DNA of 64,000 nt, taken from NCBI RefSeq assembly GCF_012911815.1, contig NZ_JAATNW010000001.1, forward strand, positions 62,001 through 126,000, in the 5' to 3' direction. This DNA is from Alteromonas ponticola (lineage in GTDB: Bacteria; Pseudomonadota; Gammaproteobacteria; Enterobacterales; Alteromonadaceae). Positions 54,613 to 63,639 of this stretch are shown one piece after another (within the stretch, counting starts at the first letter, position 1; each line of letters begins with the position of its first letter). The translations under genes and the position numbers were made by a program. The notes under the pieces are model-generated. The model saw only the letters and a list, made by a program, of their open reading frames with translations, had not been told where the DNA came from and ran no database searches.

Positions 54613-56103
54613 TTAATCCAGTGAGATAGTCATGTTCGGGCCACCTGGGATGTCGTCTTCCAGCCAGCGCGAGGTAATAGTTTTAGTTTCTGAGTAGAAT
54701 CGTATGGCTTGCTTGCCGTACGCGTGCAAGTCGCCATAGAAAGAATTTTTCCAGCCAGTGAAAGAGAAGAATGGCAATGGAACAGGGATTGGGATATTGA
54801 TACCCACCTGACCTACCGTCACTTCACGCTGATATTTTCTTGCCGCAGGGCCGCTGTTAGTAAAAATAGATGTACCATTGCCATACGGGTTGGCGTTAAC
54901 CAGCGCAAGCGCATCATCTAATGATTCTGCCCCCATGCACGAAAGTACCGGGCCAAAAATTTCTTCTTTATAAATGTCCATCTCTGCCGTGACATCAGAA
55001 AAAACGGTTGGGCCAATCCAATTCCCCTTCTCGTAACCTTTTAAGGTGAAGTCAGAACCGTCGACCAGACATTTTGCGCCTTGCTGTTTACCTTTTTCGA
55101 TCATACTTAGCACGCGCGCTTTAGCCTGCGGACTGATCAACGGGCCGAATCCGGCGTTTTCATCATCCCACAAGCCAGGCTTGACTTTACTGATACGCTC
55201 GGCCAGTTCCGGGATCCACTTTTGTGATTCGCCCACAAACACTGCAACCGAAATAGCCATACAACGTTGACCGGCAGCCCCTACTGACGCTCCCACCAGG
55301 TTGTTTAGCACATGCTCTTTATTTGCATCAGGCATAATCACCGTGTGATTCTTGGCCCCAGCAAAACATTGCGCTCGTTTCATGTGCGATGTAGCGGTAC
55401 GGTAAATATGTTGACCTACCGGCACTGAACCAACGAAGGACACCGCCTTTATTCTTGGATCGGTCAATAATGGTTCAACTTGTTCTTTACCGCCGTGTAC
55501 CACGTTCAGTACGCCATCTGGTGCGCCGGCTTCTTTAAACAGCTCAGCCAGTTTCATTGGCGTTAAAGGATCCTGTTCAGAGGGTTTTAGTACGAACGTA
55601 TTCCCGCACGCAATCGCCATCGGGAACATCCACAACGGAATCATTGCAGGAAAGTTAAACGGTGTGATACCGACGCAAACACCCAGTGGTTGAATATAAC
55701 TGTAAGTATCAATTCCACGGGCAACGTTTTCGACTGTTTCGCCCATCATTAAAGAGGGGACATTCATAGCCTGTTCAACCACTTCGATACCGCGCCAAAC
55801 GTCGCCTTTCGCGTCGTCAAAAGTTTTACCGGTTTCTGACGCCAGAATTTTAGCGATATCTTCCTGATGCTCTTTGAGCAGCGCCTGATAACGCATCATT
55901 ATGCGCGCACGCTGGGTCACAGGCACTTCACGCCACGTTTCAAATGCTTTTTCTGCACTGGCAATAGCCGCTTCCATTTCGGCATCGGTGGCCCGTGGCG
56001 CTTGCGCGATCACTGAATTGTCGGCCGGATTAGTTACATCGATAAATGAATCACAGGAGGATTGAACAAATTCTCCGTTGATGAGTAAAGGAACCTTTTG
56101 CAT
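54613..56103 (-). CDS. mmsA: methylmalonate-semialdehyde dehydrogenase (CoA-acylating)
   Basis: Converts methylmalonate semialdehyde to propionyl-CoA with CoA and NAD+. 496 residues: [40 protein letters not shown], catalytic Cys in [11 protein letters not shown] (near 283), [10 protein letters not shown] and C-terminal [18 protein letters not shown], all characteristic of MmsA. It is the first gene of mmsA-acd-hydrolase-mmsB. A LiuR-like box lies about 55 bp upstream of the ATG. Confidence 0.95.
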   Translation of the reverse strand: MQKVPLLINGEFVQSSCDSFIDVTNPADNSVIAQAPRATDAEMEAAIASAEKAFETWREVPVTQRARIMMRYQALLKEHQEDIAKILASETGKTFDDAKGDVWRGIEVVEQAMNVPSLMMGETVENVARGIDTYSYIQPLGVCVGITPFNFPAMIPLWMFPMAIACGNTFVLKPSEQDPLTPMKLAELFKEAGAPDGVLNVVHGGKEQVEPLLTDPRIKAVSFVGSVPVGQHIYRTATSHMKRAQCFAGAKNHTVIMPDANKEHVLNNLVGASVGAAGQRCMAISVAVFVGESQKWIPELAERISKVKPGLWDDENAGFGPLISPQAKARVLSMIEKGKQQGAKCLVDGSDFTLKGYEKGNWIGPTVFSDVTAEMDIYKEEIFGPVLSCMGAESLDDALALVNANPYGNGTSIFTNSGPAARKYQREVTVGQVGINIPIPVPLPFFSFTGWKNSFYGDLHAYGKQAIRFYSETKTITSRWLEDDIPGGPNMTISLD

Positions 56104-56157
56104 TGCAACCTCAACATTGTATGGTCTGATAGGTGATACAGTACCTAAAAGTTACCC

Positions 56158-56173
56158 TTGACGTAAACGTAAA
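56158..56173. promoter_or_regulatory. LiuR-like operator upstream of mmsA
   Basis: TTGACGTAAACGTAAA, an ACGT-N2-ACGT dyad with 6 of 7 flanking positions symmetrical. From memory, MerR-type LiuR regulators of branched-chain amino-acid degradation in gammaproteobacteria use this pattern. No liuR gene is in the window. Confidence 0.55.
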
Positions 56174-56345
56174 CCTTAGATGCTGTATATCATTGCATGT
56201 AAATTTAATGTGACAGCGCTGTTATGGTAACAGTTCAGTTGCTAATTATCCTGTTCCCTTTATAGTGAGGGATTACAAATAGTTCATGTCACTTTTTACA
56301 TCTCGTCACAGTTGCATTCTTGCCGATGTCATAGAGGAAAATGAA

Positions 56346-58010
56346 ATGCTGTATCGATTGGCCATTGTTGAAGATAACGCCACTGCAAGAGGCAATCTGC
56401 GTAGTCACATCCTACCGCTTGGTCAATTTGAAATCAGCAGTTTCAGCAATGGGACTGAGCTAAAATCGGCGTTAAAAAAACAAAATTTTGAACTCATCCT
56501 GATGGATTTTCATCTCGGCCAAAGCAAAAATGGCGTTGAATGGGTACAGCAACTGAGACAAAGCAGGTATATCAAACCAAGTACAGGTATCATTTTTATT
56601 ACCTCTGATAGAATGCCTCAGACTATTGGTCAAATCATTGATTTACATCCCGACCTATTGATTATCAAGCCCTATACCATCGCCACTATTACCCGCTCAA
56701 TTTCCCACTACTTAGACTACCGGGAGTATGCATCGTCGGCGTTGTTTTCACTCGACAATGATGACCCCCGGGATGCGGTGGCCAAATTAACCAGCCTGAT
56801 GCGAAAGAATTTACCGCCAAAAATTAAATCGGACGTGCAAAAACTGAAAGCACGATTGCTGATTGAAGCGGGACAAGTGAAGCTAGCAAAAAGTTTATAC
56901 GATACCGTGTTAGAAAAGTCTGACAAAGTGTTGTGGGCGCAGTGGGGAAAAATTAAGTGCCAATATATCAATGGCGATTGGCAACATTGTTCCGAGCAGT
57001 TAGAAACAATGATGAATTCGAATTTAGCCAAAGACAAGGCGCTTGAGTGGCTAGCCGGACTTAGTTTTGAGCAGCAAAACTGGGATCGGGCAGAATATTA
57101 TCTTGAACAAATCAATGTCAGCGACTTGAGTGCTCAGGCGACTAAGCTTAAATCGATTACCTACCAAAAGCAGGACAAGGTGATTGAGGGGATCGACCTG
57201 TTGCAGCGAAAACGTGATGTCAATCGCGCTGCGCGAGACAAGTATACCGAATTTACCTTCGAGCTTGCCGCATTTTATTTAAGTATTGCCGAGCACCAAC
57301 CACACAACAATCGAACGCAAAGTGTGTCGCAAGCTAAGCGACTTGTGGGGGTCGCTGGTCGTAACCAAGGCGACTTGCAGCTGATTCAAAAGCGCGATTT
57401 TTTACTTGCTTATTCTGCCTTACTTGAAGGGGATGAGGAAAAAGCACGTCACTACGTTAGTGGGGACAACATGCAGGCTTTCACTCGCACCGATCCCCCT
57501 ACTCTGCTCACCGCGGCGAAAGTTTTCAGCGGATTAGGCGATAAGGAACAGGCCAAGAATTTAGTTGTCATGGCGCATCAACGAAATCAGAAATTACTTA
57601 ATATTGCTGAACAAGTGACTAACAGTGATGCGTTGTTTTCGGGTGAGATAGACATGGGTATAGCGGAGGAACGGGCAACCCAACTTAATGAAGAAGGCAC
57701 CATTCTCTTTGTTGATAAGAAGTATACGAACGCAATGGATAAATTTTATTCAGCAGCACAATTAATGCCCGAGGTTTCAGCCTTTCACCTCAACCTATTG
57801 CAATGCATGGTTGAGGCTAAACAGGCAGTTTTCAGGCGTACCAATGTCACTGTGCTGATTAGTTCACTCAAACAGATGAACAAAATGAACGTCGCTAATA
57901 AAAAGCGCTTCGAACAAATTCAACATGCGGTGGCGAAAAAAAATGATCTGTTTTCAGCCCCGTCACCAACTACCACCACTTCAACTCAACCCTTCCCCGA
58001 GAGCAGCTAA
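56346..58010 (+). CDS. REC-TPR response regulator (VieB-like architecture), copy 2
   Basis: 554 residues from ATG 56346; AGAGGAAA lies 7 bp upstream and the product starts MLYRLAIVEDN, matching receiver domains. An in-frame ATG at 56286 would add 20 residues. Receiver domain with IVEDN, Asp54 in LMDFHLGQ and Lys in LIIKPYT; then about 400 helical TPR-type residues, with DKKYTNAMDKFYSAAQLMPE near 470 aligning with the matching repeat of the copy at 35.1 kb, and a Thr/Ser-rich tail. No DNA-binding domain. The two copies share architecture but are clearly diverged. The transposase element follows 28 bp downstream. Confidence 0.85.
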   Translation: MLYRLAIVEDNATARGNLRSHILPLGQFEISSFSNGTELKSALKKQNFELILMDFHLGQSKNGVEWVQQLRQSRYIKPSTGIIFITSDRMPQTIGQIIDLHPDLLIIKPYTIATITRSISHYLDYREYASSALFSLDNDDPRDAVAKLTSLMRKNLPPKIKSDVQKLKARLLIEAGQVKLAKSLYDTVLEKSDKVLWAQWGKIKCQYINGDWQHCSEQLETMMNSNLAKDKALEWLAGLSFEQQNWDRAEYYLEQINVSDLSAQATKLKSITYQKQDKVIEGIDLLQRKRDVNRAARDKYTEFTFELAAFYLSIAEHQPHNNRTQSVSQAKRLVGVAGRNQGDLQLIQKRDFLLAYSALLEGDEEKARHYVSGDNMQAFTRTDPPTLLTAAKVFSGLGDKEQAKNLVVMAHQRNQKLLNIAEQVTNSDALFSGEIDMGIAEERATQLNEEGTILFVDKKYTNAMDKFYSAAQLMPEVSAFHLNLLQCMVEAKQAVFRRTNVTVLISSLKQMNKMNVANKKRFEQIQHAVAKKNDLFSAPSPTTTTSTQPFPESS

Positions 58011-58038
58011 GCGTTTCCTATATTTCTTTTCCAAACTT

Positions 58039-58074
58039 GGACACTCACCTACATTTTTCACTGGGACACTCACC
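58039..58074 (-). repeat. two GGTGAGTGTCC repeats at the left end of the transposase element
   Basis: GGACACTCACC occurs exactly at 58039-58049 and at 58064-58074 on the plus strand, 25 bp apart. It is the reverse complement of GGTGAGTGTCC seen on the other side of the transposase gene, so left and right repeats face opposite ways. Confidence 0.8.
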
Positions 58075-58155
58075 GAACTACGCCACAGTACAGTATTGTT
58101 CCCCGGAGCTTTCTGGCAAAGTTGACTAACGTTTCCCTTTGCTTGCCAATTACTG

Positions 58156-59103
58156 ATGCCTCTTCCAAGAAAAGCGCTGATTTCACTATCTGAAACCACC
58201 TATTATCATTGTGTATCTCGTTGTGTGCGTCGAGCTTATTTATGCGGTGAAGACCGATTAACCGGGCAGAGCTTTGAACATCGGCGGCAATGGGTGGAAG
58301 AACGGCTACTGTGCCTGGCTTCGATGTTCGCAATTGATGTATGTGCGTATGCAGTCATGAATAATCATACCCACGTTGTTCTGCATGTTAACGTCGAAAA
58401 AGCGCTTGGCTGGTCGATTGAAGAAGTTATCAGTCGCTGGCAGAAGCTCCACAAGGGCACCGTGCTGACTCGCCGTTATCTGGATGTGACAGAGCGTAAC
58501 TTGCTCACCAGTGCCGAGATGGAGGCGGTTCATGCGATTACGCAGGTATACCGGCGACGCCTTTACGATATCAGTTGGTTTATGCGCTTGCTTAATGAGT
58601 TTATCGCGAAGCAGGCCAATAAAGAGGATAAATGCACGGGACGTTTCTGGGAGGGGCGTTTTAAATCGCAAGCGTTACTGGATGAAACTGCATTAGCGGC
58701 ATGCATGGCTTATGTTGATTTAAATCCTGTTCGCGCTAACATTGCCAAAACACCCGAGCACTCCGCCCATACCAGTGTTCAACGGCGTATCAGCGCAGCA
58801 AGGCAAAATTGCCAACCAAAAGAACTGATGCCATTTACCGGTTGCCGCGCCCTTCGCCACTCTTCGGGGCTCCCCTTTCGACTTGAGGACTATCTGCAAC
58901 TGGTGGATGCGAGTAGCCGCAGTTTTCGTTCAGATAAGCGCGGCCGTGTTAACAGCCCCTTACCGATACTGGTGCGTGCAGGGCTGAGCTCGGTAGACTG
59001 GCACTGGCTGATTACAGGAATCGAAACTCAATTTTCACACCGCATTGATTTAGTATCAATCAAACATAAACTTGAGCGCATAGCACACTTGAACACTGCC
59101 TAG
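58156..59103 (+). CDS. REP-associated tyrosine transposase (IS200-like, Y1 family)
   Basis: 315 residues. Y1/HUH transposase domain: N-terminal SETTYYHCVSRCVRRAYLCG, then MNNHTHVVLHV with the HUH pair (His71, His73). GRFWEGRFKSQALLDE and MAYVDLNPVRANI follow, typical of the marine gammaproteobacterial RAYT-type proteins. These single-copy relatives of IS200 transposases are usually domesticated and linked to short palindromic or oriented repeats rather than transposing themselves. Here five GTGAGTGTC repeats flank the gene. No good Shine-Dalgarno. Intact reading frame, so probably functional. Confidence 0.85.
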   Translation: MPLPRKALISLSETTYYHCVSRCVRRAYLCGEDRLTGQSFEHRRQWVEERLLCLASMFAIDVCAYAVMNNHTHVVLHVNVEKALGWSIEEVISRWQKLHKGTVLTRRYLDVTERNLLTSAEMEAVHAITQVYRRRLYDISWFMRLLNEFIAKQANKEDKCTGRFWEGRFKSQALLDETALAACMAYVDLNPVRANIAKTPEHSAHTSVQRRISAARQNCQPKELMPFTGCRALRHSSGLPFRLEDYLQLVDASSRSFRSDKRGRVNSPLPILVRAGLSSVDWHWLITGIETQFSHRIDLVSIKHKLERIAHLNTA

Positions 59104-59551
59104 CATCATTCATTCAACCAGCTTTGAACCCCGTTCTTTAACCCAAGCTACAGCATTGGTTTGCGCCGGTGCACGTCAAACTTGACGGGGCCATCCCCTA
59201 CCCGTTTAGAGCCAGTTCGCAATCAACATTGCATACGCTGCCTTAAGCCCTTAGGCAATGTTCACTGTGGATTAACTTCACGGAATGCCCTCTCTCTGTA
59301 TTCATGCACGATGTGAGTGTCACGGATGCTACAACTAACTCATCTATTCTTATTGAAAGATCAAGTGAGTGTCTTTGCTTAAAAGAAGGTGAGTGTCCTT
59401 GGAAGAAACTTGAAGGAATGGGTGGAATAGGTTGCATTACTTGACTCTGATGCAATCAAGATTATAGTCAAATGATGGCTTTGCAGCGTCTTAATAAATT
59501 TAGTTTTGATGTAAATTGAGAAGCACTTTTTATTTTAGAGGGACAGAGGTT
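59104..59551. other. 448-bp region after the transposase gene, right repeat cluster
   Basis: No gene seen. It holds the three right-hand GTGAGTGTC repeats at 59313-59398 and, close to its end, the promoter and AGAGG ribosome site of the HEXXH-protein gene. Upstream of the repeats the sequence is unremarkable. Confidence 0.55.
59313..59398 (+). repeat. three GTGAGTGTC repeats at the right end of the transposase element
   Basis: GTGAGTGTC at 59313-59321, 59365-59373 and, as GGTGAGTGTCC, at 59388-59398. The outermost right copy continues TTGGAAG; the outermost left copy read on the minus strand continues AAGTTTGGAA, so the ends are related beyond the core. The element spans about 58039-59398. 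Confidence 0.8.
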
Positions 59552-60478
59552 ATGTTAAGGACGATTTTCTTATTTGTATTATTACTTTCAACAAATCATG
59601 CATTTGGTCAGGATGACTGGATTGACACCTCCAAACACGAGGGCCTGAAAACTATTCCAACGGACTATCCATTTAGCGTGTATTCCACCAATAACTCAGT
59701 CCAAGATGCAACCGATACATTAAACACGCTACATCAGGCACACCGTTATTTTAACGAACTATTCTCTATCGACTTACCCTTTTCCGTCATGTTGCTGGAC
59801 AATAGAAATTGGTCCCGTTTCGCGTTTTATCCGCCACCGGGGATGCCACAGGCGTGGCAAGGTAATATCATTCTCGGCGCTGAAAAATCTGCAATTGCGC
59901 ACCAGGTAAGCCAGGCATTGTCTCAACTACCTGCATCACAGCTCACGCAACTGACACAGGTTTATGGGTCCCCCTTGAATCTGGATCTGTTCTATAGAGA
60001 TACGCTGTCGGTTCATGAGCTTGCCCATCTGTATCATTTTTACAGTGGCACTAAGCCACAACGCAAGTCGCTACAGGAACTGTTTGCAACATTGGCTATG
60101 GTTGCGTTTTTCAAGCAGGCCGATTGTACTTCTTGCTACGAGAGGATGAATGCCTACCCACAGTTTATCCTGCGCGGTGGAGACAGAGACATAGAATTTA
60201 AAACGCTGGCTGACTTTGAAGAGAAGTATTTAAATGGTCTTGGCCCACGTAATTATGAATGGTTTCAGATGCATTTTTACCAACATGCTGTACAACTTTT
60301 AGAGAGTGAAAATAAAACGTTACTGATAAAATTCAGACACTTTTTGCTCGAAACCGACCTAAGTAAAATTGAGAGAATGTCTGACAATGAATTGATTGAA
60401 GCACTGCGCCAAAACATAGGCAGTGATGTCGCAGATATTTTTGAACACTGGCAGTCACCGAAACAAACAGACGTGTAA
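59552..60478 (+). CDS. secreted putative zinc metallopeptidase (HEXXH), family unknown
   Basis: 308 residues. Signal peptide MLRTIFLFVLLLSTNHAFG (cleavage near 19) follows AGAGG; a TTG frame from 59516 would add 12 residues before it and is rejected. The mature protein has SVHELAHLYHFYSG with HEXXH (His155, His159) and a candidate third ligand Glu176 (QELF), a gluzincin-like arrangement. A Cys pair (CTSC near 190) could form a disulfide. I do not recognise the family. It sits between the transposase element and a convergent oxidoreductase. Confidence 0.7.
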   Translation: MLRTIFLFVLLLSTNHAFGQDDWIDTSKHEGLKTIPTDYPFSVYSTNNSVQDATDTLNTLHQAHRYFNELFSIDLPFSVMLLDNRNWSRFAFYPPPGMPQAWQGNIILGAEKSAIAHQVSQALSQLPASQLTQLTQVYGSPLNLDLFYRDTLSVHELAHLYHFYSGTKPQRKSLQELFATLAMVAFFKQADCTSCYERMNAYPQFILRGGDRDIEFKTLADFEEKYLNGLGPRNYEWFQMHFYQHAVQLLESENKTLLIKFRHFLLETDLSKIERMSDNELIEALRQNIGSDVADIFEHWQSPKQTDV

Positions 60479-60505
60479 ATCAGCGCGCTGAAAATAATGG
60501 GAAAA

Positions 60506-60554
60506 TGGCAGACCTTATTGATAATCTTCCCAATACTTATCAATAAAACTGCCA
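60506..60554. terminator. long bidirectional hairpin between convergent genes
   Basis: TGGCAG (60506-60511) pairs with CTGCCA (60549-60554), and inside it TTATTGATAA (60515-60524) pairs perfectly with TTATCAATAA (60537-60546), separated by a small 3x2 internal loop; the apical loop is 12 nt. It lies between the stops of the HEXXH protein and the oxidoreductase and probably terminates both. Confidence 0.65.
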
Positions 60555-60563
60555 AACAAAAAC

Positions 60564-61433
60564 TTATTCCGGTTTTGATAGCCGCGTCAACAAACTAGAT
60601 GTGTCCCAGCGGCTTCCCCCACTTTTTTGCACATCAGCGTAATATTGATCAACTAAAGCGGTAAGTGCGAGGGTGGAACCGTTACGGCGGGCCTCATCTA
60701 GTGCAATCGCTAAATCTTTGCGCATCCAGTCCACCGCAAAGCCAAATTCGTATTCTCCCTTTAGCATTGTCTGCGCCCGGTTTTCCATCTGCCAGGATTG
60801 CGCAGCTCCTTTGCTGATTACGTTAATCACCTGCTCACAATCCAATCCAGCCTGTTGACCGAAATGCAATGCTTCGGCCAGTCCCTGAACAATGCCGGCA
60901 ATACAAATCTGGTTCATCATTTTCGCCAGTTGACCACTACCGCACTCGCCCAGCAACTGGCTGTGGCGTGCGTAACACGCCATAATAGGTTCAACTTTTT
61001 CAAAATAGTCTCGCTCCCCACCACACATTACGGTTAGCTGGCCATTTTCCGCGCCCGCCTGACCGCCCGACACAGGCGCATCGATAAAACCGATCCCACG
61101 CTCTTTGGCTTCCTGATGCAACTGCCGAGCAACTGCGGCTGAAGCAGTAGTATGATCAACCAAAATTGAACCAGCCTGCATAACTGCTAATAATTGTGTT
61201 CCCACGGCAATCACATCGGTGTCGTCACCAACACACATGAACACGACATCCTGTTCTCTACCTGCTTCACGCACAGTTGAAGCGCTTTGTCCCTGGTGTC
61301 GTGCGCACCATTCGTCTGCCCTGGAAACGGTTCGGTTATAAACTGTTACGCTGTGTCCCGCCGAAGCAAGATGACCCGCCATGGGTGATCCCATTACACC
61401 AAGACCAACAAAACTCACTCTAAATGTCTTCAT
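60564..61433 (-). CDS. NAD(P)-dependent oxidoreductase, 3-hydroxyisobutyrate dehydrogenase family
   Basis: 289 residues: Rossmann loop FVGLGVMGSPMAGHLASAG, substrate loop DAPVSGGQAGAENGQLT and catalytic Lys in GSGQLAKMMNQICIAG. Related to MmsB at 51.4 kb but clearly diverged, so it may be a tartronate-semialdehyde, hydroxyisobutyrate or succinic-semialdehyde reductase-type enzyme. The start is ATG 61433 (MKTFRVSFVGLG); a longer frame from 61478 adds 15 residues without a ribosome site. Single gene. Confidence 0.88.
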   Translation of the reverse strand: MKTFRVSFVGLGVMGSPMAGHLASAGHSVTVYNRTVSRADEWCARHQGQSASTVREAGREQDVVFMCVGDDTDVIAVGTQLLAVMQAGSILVDHTTASAAVARQLHQEAKERGIGFIDAPVSGGQAGAENGQLTVMCGGERDYFEKVEPIMACYARHSQLLGECGSGQLAKMMNQICIAGIVQGLAEALHFGQQAGLDCEQVINVISKGAAQSWQMENRAQTMLKGEYEFGFAVDWMRKDLAIALDEARRNGSTLALTALVDQYYADVQKSGGSRWDTSSLLTRLSKPE

Positions 61434-61530
61434 AAAATCTGGCTTGCATTTACAAATGTTGTGGATAAATACTACCAAAGAATCACGACATCAGATATCG
61501 TGAATGTTAGGAACTGTAAAAAGGAACCAG

Positions 61531-62025
61531 ATGAAAAAGTCAGTTTACGATTTTAGCGCAGTAAAAAACGATGGCAGCGAAATCTCACTGAATGAATTCG
61601 CTGGCCAGGTCTTACTTATCGTGAATACCGCAAGTAAGTGTGGTTTTACCTACCAGTATGAAGGTCTTGAAAAGCTGTACCAGGAGTTTTCTTCGAATGG
61701 CTTTTCAGTGCTGGCTTTTCCATGCGATCAGTTCGGTAATCAGGAGCCAGGCACTGACGAAGAAATTAAACAATTCTGCGACTTTAATTATTCAACCACC
61801 TTCCCTTTATTTAAAAAAATAGAGGTTAACGGCGACAACACGCATCCGCTGTATGACTATTTAAAGCATGAAGCGCGGGGGCTGCTTGCAACAAAACGCG
61901 TTAAATGGAATTTCACTAAGTTTCTGGTCAACCGCAAAGGGAAAGTAGTTCGTCGTTTCTCTCCCGCACTGAAACCTGAAGCGTTGACCTCTGAGATTAA
62001 GCGCTACCTTAATGAGGCTTCTTAA
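61531..62025 (+). CDS. glutathione peroxidase
   Basis: 164 residues, thioredoxin fold. Peroxidatic Cys in NTASKCGFT (near 36), FPCDQFGNQEPG with the conserved Gln, and VKWNFTKFLV with the conserved Trp/Asn complete the catalytic tetrad. The enzyme uses Cys rather than selenocysteine; the reductant may be glutathione or thioredoxin. The start is ATG 61531 after AAGGA. It overlaps the convergent cmoM by 17 bp. Confidence 0.92.
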   Translation: MKKSVYDFSAVKNDGSEISLNEFAGQVLLIVNTASKCGFTYQYEGLEKLYQEFSSNGFSVLAFPCDQFGNQEPGTDEEIKQFCDFNYSTTFPLFKKIEVNGDNTHPLYDYLKHEARGLLATKRVKWNFTKFLVNRKGKVVRRFSPALKPEALTSEIKRYLNEAS

Positions 62026-62767
62026 TAAGCAAATGAATATACTTTCCAAACCATTTGAAAGGAGTTTGTTGGCAATAGTTGATTTCCAAATCAAGCAGCT
62101 GTTTTAGTTGATGGTCATCTGCAGGCTTGCCTTTCATGTAATCGTGAAAACAGCGAACCCCGGTAACTTGCTCAACATACAGGCCTGAGTTTTCGACGTG
62201 CTCAATCACTTGTTGAGGACGTAACGGGTTCTTAGGGTTGAGCCTGACTTGATTTCTCACCTTCATTCCTTGCGCAATATAATCAAAATTTCCATATAAC
62301 GCATTGGTAAAAAGCGCGGCATCATGGTTAAAAAAGCTCAGGCTTAAAAAGCTTCCCGCTTTCATTTCGTTAAGAATAATGGACAACGTATCGAGAGGGG
62401 TGTGTAACCACTCAAGCACCGCATGACAAATAATCATATCGAATTGATTAAAATCGGTCACAGCCTGCAATGTCTGATGGCGGAACGTCACATTCTCCAT
62501 CTCGGCTAAATTTACCTTCGCATGCGCTAATATTTCCGCAGAGGCATCAGTGAACACAACGTTATGACCTGCTGATAGAAACGCTTTAGTCATCAAGCCG
62601 GTGCCGCCCCCAATTTCTATCACGCGCATTGGCGTGGCGTGCAAGTGAGTGTCCAGGGCATGCAGCAATACTTTATGGCGTAGCTGCCCTTTTGTGGTCC
62701 CGTAAATATTTGTCGCAAACTTCGATGCAAGACCATCAAAATGAATGTCAGATTCGTGTTTGTTCAT
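62009..62767 (-). CDS. cmoM: tRNA 5-carboxymethoxyuridine methyltransferase CmoM
   Basis: Makes mcmo5U at tRNA position 34 by methylating cmo5U. 252 residues: FATNIYGTTKGQLR (CmoM-specific), SAM motif VIEIGGGTGLMT, HAVLEWLHTP, GNFDYIAQGM and GVRCFHDYMKGK. These match E. coli CmoM closely. TrhO at 33.4 kb acts earlier on the same nucleotide. It starts 2 bp after the Nif3 gene and is probably cotranscribed. Confidence 0.93.
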   Translation of the reverse strand: MNKHESDIHFDGLASKFATNIYGTTKGQLRHKVLLHALDTHLHATPMRVIEIGGGTGLMTKAFLSAGHNVVFTDASAEILAHAKVNLAEMENVTFRHQTLQAVTDFNQFDMIICHAVLEWLHTPLDTLSIILNEMKAGSFLSLSFFNHDAALFTNALYGNFDYIAQGMKVRNQVRLNPKNPLRPQQVIEHVENSGLYVEQVTGVRCFHDYMKGKPADDHQLKQLLDLEINYCQQTPFKWFGKYIHLLIKKPH

Positions 62768-62769
62768 TG

Positions 62770-63531
62770 CTACGCCGGGTTATCCACATCAATAAATTTA
62801 ACCTCCACATCCAGCGTTGAAGCCAGATATTCGCCCACTGCTTTTACCCCATAGCGCTCGGTAGCGTGGTGCCCTGCTGCAACATAATGAATACCAGACT
62901 CCCGGGCAATATGTGTGGTCTGTTCGGATATTTCACCACTGATAAATGCATCTATACCCAACATTAAAGCCTGCTCAATAAAGCTCTGTCCGCCCCCTGT
63001 GCACCAAGCCACACGGCTAATCGGATCTGCTGTATCTCCCACTACCAGAGGTACTCTGCCTAATTTGCTGGAGATTAGTTGAATAAACGCTTCACGAGAC
63101 TTTGGTGTATTGTAATGTCCCTGAAACACAATACCTTCTGGCGAAAATGAAGGTGCAGCAAAGTAACCGTCCATTTGCAGCACTTTACCAAGTTGAGCGT
63201 TATTACCCAGCAGTGCATGAACATCGATGGGAAGGTGATAGGCAAACAAGTTAATATCATTTTTTATCAACGAAGCGATTCTCCGGTACTTAATGCCAGT
63301 GATCGACGGCGATTCACTCTTCCAGAAATAGCCATGATGCACCAGTATGGCATCAGCATTAGCTGCAATAGCTTCATCAATTAATGCCTGCGACGCTGTC
63401 ACCCCCGTCACAATCAACTTGATATCATCTTTGCCTTCAACCTGAAGCCCATTTGGACAGTAGTCATTCACTTTGTCAGGTTGCAATAAATCATGTAATT
63501 CTTGTAACAATAGCTGCCTGGTAATGCTCAC
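62770..63531 (-). CDS. Nif3-like dinuclear metal center protein (YbgI)
   Basis: 253 residues. Metal-ligand motifs ILVHHGYFW, YHLPIDVH and AAGHHATERYG are intact, and YCPNGLQVEG and VAWCTGGGQSFI match E. coli YbgI closely. The start is GTG 63531 with AGGTGA upstream, which gives the YbgI-like N-terminus; a longer ATG frame from 63624 adds 31 residues with a spurious hydrophobic stretch. Function of the family remains unclear (GTP cyclohydrolase-like fold). Confidence 0.9.
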   Translation of the reverse strand: MSITRQLLLQELHDLLQPDKVNDYCPNGLQVEGKDDIKLIVTGVTASQALIDEAIAANADAILVHHGYFWKSESPSITGIKYRRIASLIKNDINLFAYHLPIDVHALLGNNAQLGKVLQMDGYFAAPSFSPEGIVFQGHYNTPKSREAFIQLISSKLGRVPLVVGDTADPISRVAWCTGGGQSFIEQALMLGIDAFISGEISEQTTHIARESGIHYVAAGHHATERYGVKAVGEYLASTLDVEVKFIDVDNPA

Positions 63532-63639
63532 AATTTCACCTAAAATTAGACATATCGTTAAGAAAACGTTATAAAAACATAGTCTATACCAATTCGCATT
63601 GATTTTATCATTAACCGGAAACAAAGAGTCATAACAATA

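Noticed and set aside
58306..58671. Antisense 121-codon frame inside the transposase gene
   Set aside because: Shadow of a well-supported transposase frame with HUH motif.
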